The notes under the pieces were generated by a model. The model was not told where the DNA came from, made no database searches, and saw only the letters and a list, made by a program, of their open reading frames with translations. From assembly GCA_003818595.1 (NCBI GenBank), contig RPQV01000098.1, positions 1 to 9,295 of the forward strand: a stretch of DNA of 9,295 bases. The letters are read 5' to 3'. The translations under genes and the position numbers were made by a program. Origin of the DNA: Calditrichota bacterium (GTDB lineage: Bacteria > Zhuqueibacterota > Zhuqueibacteria > Residuimicrobiales > Krinioviventaceae). This document shows, in pieces, positions 1 to 5,355 of the stretch (the first letter of the stretch is position 1; every line of letters begins with the position of its first letter).

Positions 1-1
1 C

Positions 2-85
2 ATCTGGTATATTTATAGGTGGAGCGACTTTTCAACCGGCGACGATCTTACTTGGAGCAGTTTAAAAGCGGCATTTGGGAAGTAG
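2..85 (+). CDS. 3' end of an unidentified upstream gene (partial)
   Basis: Reading frame 2 is open from the window edge to a TAG at 83-85 and encodes a protein-like tail of 27 residues, ending in SSLKAAFGK and containing three Trp. If real, the gene ends 14 bases before the deacetylase ATG at 100 and shares its transcript. The other two frames compete: frame 1 stops at 16-18, and frame 3 is the N-terminal extension of the deacetylase ORF. The tail is too short to assign a family. In many bacteria the gene before a YibQ-type deacetylase is a peptidoglycan peptidase or amidase activator, but nothing in these residues shows that. Confidence 0.4.
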   Translation: MWYIYRWSDFSTGDDLTWSSLKAAFGK

Positions 86-88
86 GTG
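84..88 (+). promoter_or_regulatory. Ribosome binding site deciding the deacetylase start
   Basis: AGGTG lies 11 bases before ATG 100 and overlaps the TAG of the frame-2 upstream ORF. The alternative GTG at 19 has no purine-rich stretch in the 18 bases visible before it, so the site favours the start at 100. The spacing is slightly long. Confidence 0.4.
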
Positions 89-99
89 TAAGCATTATC

Positions 100-1224
100 A
101 TGAAAAGAGCTGTCAGACAATTTAACCTGCCTGCAAAACGGCTGAAACGGTCGAAATATTTTATCGTTCCAAACGATAGATTGCTCTGGATTTTAGCCGG
201 ATTATTCATTGTTTTGCTGGTCTTCAATTTACTCGTTATCCCGGCGATCTGCTCTCCCCGAACACCGAAAATCAATCATCGAGAAGCAGTACGAATTTCC
301 GGTATTGTTCGCAATACACTTGAACTTTATGAAATCGATGAAAATCGTCTGGTCACAGTAGACACCCTCACCGAAGTGACTGTCCCACAGGACTTTCCTT
401 TTTACCGTTTCTATAAAGAACTCAGGAAACAGTTGGCCGAAGCGCATGCAGAAATCATTGACTGCAAAAAGAGTCGCTCCACACAACTTCTGCTCACGGT
501 CGGGAAAGGAAATGTCGCAATCGAGCATTTTATTTTCAAGTTCCGTCAAGTCGCGCGTAGAACTTCAAGAGCTGCGATTATCATCGATGATTTTGGTTAT
601 TCTTTTAATCAGATGGTTCGTGATTTTCTTGGCTTGGAATATGACTTGACGATTTCAGTAATTCCCGGACTTGCATATACGCAAAAAATCGCCGATGCGG
701 CTGATGTTCACAAAAAGGAGGTGATTGTTCATATGCCGATGGAGCCGCTTAATGAATCCTATCAAGATCGAGGATATACTTTGTTGAGCGGTCAGGACGC
801 GGGCGTCATTTCAGTCAGACTACGTAAAGCATTCACCGAAATTCCGATTGCCGTGGGTATGAATAATCACCAGGGATCAAAAGTGACGGCTGATGCAGTG
901 ATGATGAAAAATGTAATGCTCGTGTTGGCCAAACTTGATAAATTTTTTATCGATAGTCGGACCAATACGAATAGCATTGCCTGCCAGGCAGCAAGAAAGG
1001 CAGGAGTTAAAACAGCAGAAAATAATATGTTTATAGATGTGACGGATAATTCTGATGCCATTCAAAAGCAATTGCTGCATATGGCTGAAAAAGCTCAGGA
1101 AAGTGGTCGCATCATCGTCATTGGTCATGCACACAAAAACACTTTAAAGGCGCTTGAACGCACGCTGCCCAAAATCAGATCTATGGGTGTTGAAATTGTC
1201 CCTGTTTCACAATTAGCGGATTAA
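100..1224 (+). CDS. Divergent polysaccharide deacetylase (YibQ/DUF610 family), membrane-anchored
   Basis: A 374-residue protein. A basic N-terminus is followed by one hydrophobic segment (about residues 28-50, LLWILAGLFIVLLVFNLLVI), so it is a signal anchor with the enzyme outside the inner membrane. Residues about 157-374 carry the divergent polysaccharide deacetylase domain: IIIDDFGY (Asp163-Asp164), VHMPMEP, GMNNHQGS (His257), FFIDSRT (Asp285), IGHAH (His343, His345) and a closing VEIVPVSQL. All expected motifs are present, so an active hydrolase is likely. The substrate is unproven; family context (E. coli yibQ beside envC) points to envelope glycans. Residues 51-156 form a linker or small domain I cannot name. 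The frame is open upstream to a GTG at 19, but that would add 27 residues across a likely upstream gene without a binding site, so I chose ATG 100. The PdxJ-like gene follows after 24 bases. Confidence 0.88.
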   Translation: MKRAVRQFNLPAKRLKRSKYFIVPNDRLLWILAGLFIVLLVFNLLVIPAICSPRTPKINHREAVRISGIVRNTLELYEIDENRLVTVDTLTEVTVPQDFPFYRFYKELRKQLAEAHAEIIDCKKSRSTQLLLTVGKGNVAIEHFIFKFRQVARRTSRAAIIIDDFGYSFNQMVRDFLGLEYDLTISVIPGLAYTQKIADAADVHKKEVIVHMPMEPLNESYQDRGYTLLSGQDAGVISVRLRKAFTEIPIAVGMNNHQGSKVTADAVMMKNVMLVLAKLDKFFIDSRTNTNSIACQAARKAGVKTAENNMFIDVTDNSDAIQKQLLHMAEKAQESGRIIVIGHAHKNTLKALERTLPKIRSMGVEIVPVSQLAD

Positions 1225-1248
1225 CAGAGTATATAGAAAGGAAACAGC

Positions 1249-1959
1249 ATGGCTCGACTTTGTCTGTGCTTAAATCAGATTGCCCGTATACGCAACCAGA
1301 AAAGAGGCAAAAATCCTGATCCCGTCACAGCGGCGATTGCAGCTGAAATGGCGGGGGTTGACGGAATCGTCATCCAGTTGCGCGATGACCGATCAGATAT
1401 CACTGATCGGGATGTCACTTTATTAAAAGAGGTTGTTCAATCGCATCTCAATATCGCTTTACCTGCCAATGATGACATGATAAAAAAAGCAATTAATTGG
1501 TCCCCTGATATGGTCACGTTGCTTCCTTCCACGTTTGAACAGGGAGAGGGGTCTTTGGATGCTGCTTCAGAATTTGATTATCTTGTGGAGATTGTGCAGA
1601 CCTTGCGTGGCAACAACATTGTTGTGACCTTACTCATCGATCCTGATCCCCAGCAGATACGTGCTGCCGCACGGGCGCAAGTGGATTATGTTCAGTTCAA
1701 TACTTCCATTCTGTCTTCGGTAGATGATCTGGGTGCAATGTCGGATACAGTGGAACTCATTCGTTCGGCAGCCATCACAGCAAATAAAATCGGACTCGGT
1801 ATCTCTGCGGGGAGAGGACTAACTAATCAGTCTCTGCGCGAATTAAGCGACATCGAGTTTATTGAAGAGTTCAATGTCGGATGGTCGATTGTTTCTCGGG
1901 CATTATTAATTGGAATGGACAAGGCAGTTCGTGATATTAAATCTTTGTTGGAATCTTGA
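1249..1959 (+). CDS. PdxJ-family TIM-barrel protein with a substituted active site
   Basis: A 236-residue protein, normal length for pyridoxine 5'-phosphate synthase, which condenses 1-deoxy-D-xylulose 5-phosphate with 3-amino-2-oxopropyl phosphate in vitamin B6 synthesis. Family landmarks align almost without gaps: NPDPV (22-26), LRDDRSDITDRDV (44-56), LLIDPD (128-133), SAGRGLT (186-192) and FNVGWSIVSRAL (208-219). The chemistry is gone, however. By E. coli numbering His45 is Gln43, Glu72 is Ala70 and His193 is Arg189. In the N-terminal NIDH motif, Asn9 is Cys7, Asp11 is Asn9 and His12 is Gln10. Arg20 is Lys18, His52 is Asp50, and the late GH is GW (211-212). Arg45 and Arg48 remain. The reading frame is intact, so this is not a decaying gene. 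AAGGA at 1238-1242 sits 6 bases before the ATG. The stop overlaps the binding site of the peptidase gene. Automatic annotation would call it pdxJ; a B6-synthetic role is not supported by its residues. Confidence 0.85.
   Translation: MARLCLCLNQIARIRNQKRGKNPDPVTAAIAAEMAGVDGIVIQLRDDRSDITDRDVTLLKEVVQSHLNIALPANDDMIKKAINWSPDMVTLLPSTFEQGEGSLDAASEFDYLVEIVQTLRGNNIVVTLLIDPDPQQIRAAARAQVDYVQFNTSILSSVDDLGAMSDTVELIRSAAITANKIGLGISAGRGLTNQSLRELSDIEFIEEFNVGWSIVSRALLIGMDKAVRDIKSLLES
1389..1410 (+). repeat. Perfect 8-bp inverted repeat inside the PdxJ-like gene
   Basis: CCGATCAG (1389-1396) and CTGATCGG (1403-1410) are exact reverse complements around a 6-base loop ATATCA. They lie in the codons for the repeated Asp-Arg pairs of DRSDITDRD, a conserved PdxJ loop, so part of the symmetry follows from the coding sequence. 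No T-run follows, so it is not a terminator. A role in mRNA folding or protein binding is possible but unsupported. Confidence 0.6.
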
Positions 1960-1964
1960 GGGAG
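1960..1964 (+). promoter_or_regulatory. Ribosome binding site of the S9 peptidase gene
   Basis: GGGAG begins directly after the PdxJ-like stop (TGA 1957-1959) and lies 9 bases before ATG 1974. Earlier in-frame candidates (TTG 1956, ATG 1965, ATG 1968) are too close to it. From 1974 the protein opens with Met-Arg-Lys and a typical export signal. Confidence 0.6.
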
Positions 1965-1973
1965 ATGATGACG

Positions 1974-4004
1974 ATGCGGAAGAGCCTGATCAGTTTGTTT
2001 CTGTTAACATTTATTGCCACGTCTGCTGCCGACAAGCGGGCGATGACGGTAGAGGATCTTTGGGCGATGGAACGCATAGGGGAGGTTCAGTTATCCCCTG
2101 ATGGCAGCCAATTGGTTTTTGAACTAACCCGCTATTCAATGGAAAAGAATAGTGGCATTACCAGTTTATGGTTGTTATCGACTCGTGGCGGTGAACCGCG
2201 TTGTTTGACCAGCACGGAAACGAGCAGCAGGATGCCAAGATGGACTCCTGATGGCGCAGCGATCTCTTTTTTATCATCTCGAAATGGAAAAAGCGAAATC
2301 TATCTTTTGCCGTTGAATGGAGGAGAGCCGTCAGTATTGACCGACTTTCCCCTTGACATTGAGAGTTATATTTGGTCTCCAAATGGTCATCGGTTGGCTT
2401 TCACAGCGGTGGTTAATCCACAGGCAACTGGAATTGAGGAGAGTGCAGCATGGAACAAGGCTGCACAAGAGTCTGCGGTTAAAGCGTATATCGTCGATCA
2501 ACTTTTGTTCAGAACTTGGAACCAGTGGATTGTGAATAAAAAGAACCATGTTTTCATTTGCGATGCGCTGGGTAAAAACTACCGCGACATGACGCCGGGG
2601 GACTATAATTCACCCCCGCTTGATTTGACTGGGCTCCAGGATTACGTATTTTCGCCCAATAGTGAAATGCTGGCGTTTGTCAGCAATCGGACAGCTATGC
2701 CGGCTGCAAATACAAATAATGATATCTTTCTGATTTTAGATGAGAACAATGAGATTTGTCTGACCGCCGATAACGAGGCAGTAGATAATTTTCCAATTTT
2801 CTCGCCCGATGGTAATCTCTTGGCTTACAAGGCAATGAAAAGACCAGGTTTTGAGGCGGATGAATATGATATTAAAATATATGATCTCAGAAACAAATCC
2901 GTCATTTCTTTGACCGATCATTTTGACTTGAGTCCCGAGGAAATGATTTGGTCTCCTGACGGCAAAACAATTCTCTTCAATGCTGAAGAGCGCGGACGTG
3001 AGCCGATTTATCGTATTGATCTGTCTTCTCGGAAAATCGAAAAGTTGATATCCGATCACATGAACAGCAGCCTCATGATCAGTCCTGACGGGAAAACCCT
3101 CTATTTCAAACGCCAGTCGAGCATCATGCCTAATGAGCTGTTTGCAATGGATTTGGCAAAACGAGCAATTCGTCGACTGTCATTCATCAATCAGCCCTTA
3201 TTGTCTGAATTGGAACTTTATGCAGTTGAAGATTTTACGTTTACCTCTTTTGACGGTCAGCAGGCGCACGGATTTTTGGTAAAACCTCCTTTCTTTGATC
3301 CTCAAAACAAGTATCCCTTGATCTATTTGATACATGGCGGGCCTCAAGGCATGTGGGCTGATGATTTTCATTATCGATGGAATACAGAACTTTTTGCTTC
3401 CCGGGGATATGTCGTAGCGGCAGTCAATTTTCGTGGTTCAAAAGGTTACGGTCAGGAATGGTGTGATGCAGTGAGCAAAGATTGGGGTGGCGGACCATAC
3501 CAGGATCTGATGTCTGGACTTGATTATCTTGTTCAAAATTATAGTTTTATTGATGCAAATAAAGTGGCTGCGGCAGGTGCGAGTTTTGGGGGCTATATGA
3601 TCAATTGGATCGCCACTCAGACCGACCGCTTCAAAGCCCTTGTCAGTCACGCCGGTGCTTTCGATTTACGCAGTAAATATGGATCAACGGAAGAGTTATG
3701 GTTTCCGGAATGGGAGTTTGGAGGTACGCCTTACGAACAACCCGAGTTATATGAAAAATGGTCGCCTTCGGTTTATGTCGAGAATTGGCGGAAATTCAGT
3801 ACCCCCACTTTGGTCACTCATGGAGAACGGGATTATCGAGTCCCTGTCAACCAGGCACTGCAAATGTTTACGGCGTTACAGCGAATGGGTGTACCGTCGC
3901 GTTTGATCGTTTTCCCTGATGAAGATCACTTTGTATCCAAACCCCAGAATGCGCGATTATGGTGGAATGAGGTTTTTGACTGGATCGAAAGATGGATCAA
4001 ATGA
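1974..4004 (+). CDS. Exported S9 family (prolyl-oligopeptidase-type) serine peptidase
   Basis: A 676-residue protein. Residues 1-19 (MRKSLISLFLLTFIATSAA) are a signal peptide with likely cleavage after Ala18 or Ala19, placing the enzyme in the periplasm or outside. Residues about 25-410 form a beta-propeller of PD40/TolB-like blades, with repeated SPDG cores (LSPDGSQL, WTPDGAAI, WSPNGHRL, FSPDGNLL, WSPDGKTI, ISPDGKTL). Residues about 415-676 form the alpha/beta-hydrolase: HGGPQG (His454), NFRGSKGYG, GASFGG with nucleophile Ser537, Asp620 in GERDYRVP and His652 in DEDHF. The triad is complete. The family releases dipeptides or acylated residues from short peptides that fit through the propeller; the dipeptidyl or acylaminoacyl preference cannot be read here. 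It is tightly coupled to the PdxJ-like gene (14 bases between stop and ATG). Peptide salvage, or handling of peptides freed by wall turnover, is an inference from context. Confidence 0.93.
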   Translation: MRKSLISLFLLTFIATSAADKRAMTVEDLWAMERIGEVQLSPDGSQLVFELTRYSMEKNSGITSLWLLSTRGGEPRCLTSTETSSRMPRWTPDGAAISFLSSRNGKSEIYLLPLNGGEPSVLTDFPLDIESYIWSPNGHRLAFTAVVNPQATGIEESAAWNKAAQESAVKAYIVDQLLFRTWNQWIVNKKNHVFICDALGKNYRDMTPGDYNSPPLDLTGLQDYVFSPNSEMLAFVSNRTAMPAANTNNDIFLILDENNEICLTADNEAVDNFPIFSPDGNLLAYKAMKRPGFEADEYDIKIYDLRNKSVISLTDHFDLSPEEMIWSPDGKTILFNAEERGREPIYRIDLSSRKIEKLISDHMNSSLMISPDGKTLYFKRQSSIMPNELFAMDLAKRAIRRLSFINQPLLSELELYAVEDFTFTSFDGQQAHGFLVKPPFFDPQNKYPLIYLIHGGPQGMWADDFHYRWNTELFASRGYVVAAVNFRGSKGYGQEWCDAVSKDWGGGPYQDLMSGLDYLVQNYSFIDANKVAAAGASFGGYMINWIATQTDRFKALVSHAGAFDLRSKYGSTEELWFPEWEFGGTPYEQPELYEKWSPSVYVENWRKFSTPTLVTHGERDYRVPVNQALQMFTALQRMGVPSRLIVFPDEDHFVSKPQNARLWWNEVFDWIERWIK

Positions 4005-4052
4005 AGAATTTTCACGTTAACCATTGTGTACAACCCTAAAATGCGATACGAG

Positions 4053-4469
4053 ATGCAAAGGATAATCATTTACATTTTGTTGACGTTGTCGTTGACCTTA
4101 TCGTGTCAAAATCCGCTGAAGGAAGAGAAAAAAAAGGAAAAGGTCATCACTTTCATTGATGATTATTTAATCGACGGCGGCCAATATTTTTTTTACTGGA
4201 ATGGCATGGATGAGAATAGAACGTTTGTCGATGCCGGTGATTATATTGTGCTGTTCGAGGTTAAAGATCTGCAAATGCAGGAGATGGTGACGGCTCAGAG
4301 TGGAGGAACCCCGAATGAGAACAATGTCTCCCGCTTTGAGCCAAGTTTCTGGCGGGATAATGAACTACTTGAGCCGTTTCCTAATCCTTTCAAAGTACAG
4401 TCCGGTCTCAATGTGCCGATCCATCTTGCTTCAGCCGCACGGGTCAAGATATCAATTTATAAAAATTAA
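4053..4469 (+). CDS. Small putative lipoprotein with permuted FlgD-Ig-like motifs
   Basis: A 138-residue protein of unknown function. Residues 1-18 (MQRIIIYILLTLSLTLSC) look like a lipoprotein signal with Cys18 as the acylation site; the box TLSC is not ideal because Thr is at -3. A charged Lys/Glu stretch (23-30) follows. Residues 44-70 (GQYFFYWNGMDENRTF then VDAGDYIVLFEVK) match the second half of a FlgD-Ig or type IX sorting-type module (W-[DN]-G-x-D-E-N ... G-x-Y). Residues 105-137 (LLEPFPNPFKVQSGLNVPIH then LASAARVKISIYK) match its first half (PNPF ... V-x-I-x-IY). The protein stops right after the IYKN strand. The halves are thus in reversed order. No start has a clear binding site; ATG 4053 gives the best signal, while GTG 4026 and ATG 4041 are in-frame alternatives. 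It lies 48 bases after the peptidase gene and is probably in the same transcript. Confidence 0.68.
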   Translation: MQRIIIYILLTLSLTLSCQNPLKEEKKKEKVITFIDDYLIDGGQYFFYWNGMDENRTFVDAGDYIVLFEVKDLQMQEMVTAQSGGTPNENNVSRFEPSFWRDNELLEPFPNPFKVQSGLNVPIHLASAARVKISIYKN

Positions 4470-4546
4470 TTTGATGAGTAAATTGGATTCAATGGATTGA
4501 TTATCTGATAGAATGTAAAGTCGTTTATGCAATCCCAAATCATAAA

Positions 4547-4551
4547 AGAGG
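4547..4551 (+). promoter_or_regulatory. Ribosome binding site deciding the kinase-like gene start
   Basis: AGAGG lies 8 bases before ATG 4560. The upstream in-frame ATG at 4527 has no such site, and its 11 extra residues would be encoded across this element, so the gene is started at 4560. Confidence 0.6.
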
Positions 4552-4559
4552 TAATCGCG

Positions 4560-5273
4560 ATGTCATATGCCGAAGAGCACGTTCGGTGGGAAGGTTTGGC
4601 TAACAATCAAATGCGTTTATGGAATGAAAAAGAAAAAGACGGCCAGAGTAGTAAGCCGCACACCATAACGCGGTGGGATAAGGCTTTTATTACGATTTCA
4701 AGAGCTTACGGCGCCAGAGGGTTCAGGATTGGGCAACTCGTAGCGACTAAATTGAATTGGGAGATTTACAGTAAAAACATTGTTGAACACATCGCCGAGA
4801 CAGCTAAACTTCGTGATCAAATTATTTCCGATTTCGATGAAAAGAAGCGATTGGCAAATTTGTCACAAATGATTTTCGATCCCAGCGCCTACACAGCCGA
4901 CAAGTATTATCGCCATTTGGTGCAGGTGATTCTCACCTTGGCTGATCATGGACGAGCAGTAATATTAGGTCGAGGGGCAAACTTTATCACCAATCGAAAC
5001 AAAGGCCTCCATGTGCGTGTGACGGCGAGTCTGGAGTCGCGTATCAAACGATATGAAGAGAAAGAGAGAGTAAGTTATCGCGATGCCCGAAAAAAAGTTG
5101 TTAGTATGGATCGCGAAAGAGCAGATTTCATTCGACATTATTTTCACCAGGATATTGATGATCCAACGCAATATGAACTGGTGATTAATGTGGAGGAACT
5201 GACTAACGAGCAGGTTGCGGATATGATCATTCACGCATTAGAGATAAAACTTTCAGAGAAAAGACCGGAATAA
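4560..5273 (+). CDS. Cytidylate kinase-like family protein
   Basis: A 237-residue cytoplasmic protein of the P-loop cytidylate-kinase-like family (PF13189 type). Residues about 1-40 form a polar, helical-looking leader containing NQMRLWNE, which resembles the leader of one subfamily. The core starts at FITISRAYGARGFRIGQLVA, the counterpart of the usual ISREYGSGG glycine loop. It continues through AVILGRGANFI (near 130-140), VRVTASLESRIKRYEEKE and the closing helix and strand DRERADFIRHYF ... DDPTQYELVINVEEL. The late motifs fit well. In the glycine loop the usual Glu after SR is Ala and the SGG is ARG, so nucleotide binding may be altered. Many relatives have no tested substrate, so CMP kinase activity should not be assumed. 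The gene follows the lipoprotein gene after 90 bases; a TAGAAT at 4509-4514 could be a -10 element, but no convincing -35 accompanies it. Confidence 0.82.
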   Translation: MSYAEEHVRWEGLANNQMRLWNEKEKDGQSSKPHTITRWDKAFITISRAYGARGFRIGQLVATKLNWEIYSKNIVEHIAETAKLRDQIISDFDEKKRLANLSQMIFDPSAYTADKYYRHLVQVILTLADHGRAVILGRGANFITNRNKGLHVRVTASLESRIKRYEEKERVSYRDARKKVVSMDRERADFIRHYFHQDIDDPTQYELVINVEELTNEQVADMIIHALEIKLSEKRPE

Positions 5274-5355
5274 TTGATCATACCGGACTTTATCCACCGT
5301 CGTCAGAGCAATTCTGCCGAATAGAAGAAAATTGACCAATTCTGCAGCGCTTTAG

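Noticed and set aside
977..989. TGCCTG/CAGGCA inverted repeat in the deacetylase gene
   Set aside because: A one-base loop and short arms; expected by chance in Gly/Ala-rich coding sequence.
4001..4037. ATGA overlap after the peptidase gene as the start of a coupled small ORF
   Set aside because: The frame stops after 12 codons and has no feature of a real peptide.
4500..4514. Possible -10 element (TAGAAT) before the kinase-like gene
   Set aside because: No -35-like hexamer at 16-18 bases, and the region is AT-rich; too weak for a promoter call.
5265..5286. CCGGAAT ... ATACCGG hairpin across the stop of the kinase-like gene, as a terminator
   Set aside because: The stem has a mismatch, CCGG is self-complementary so some pairing is trivial, and no T-run follows on either strand.
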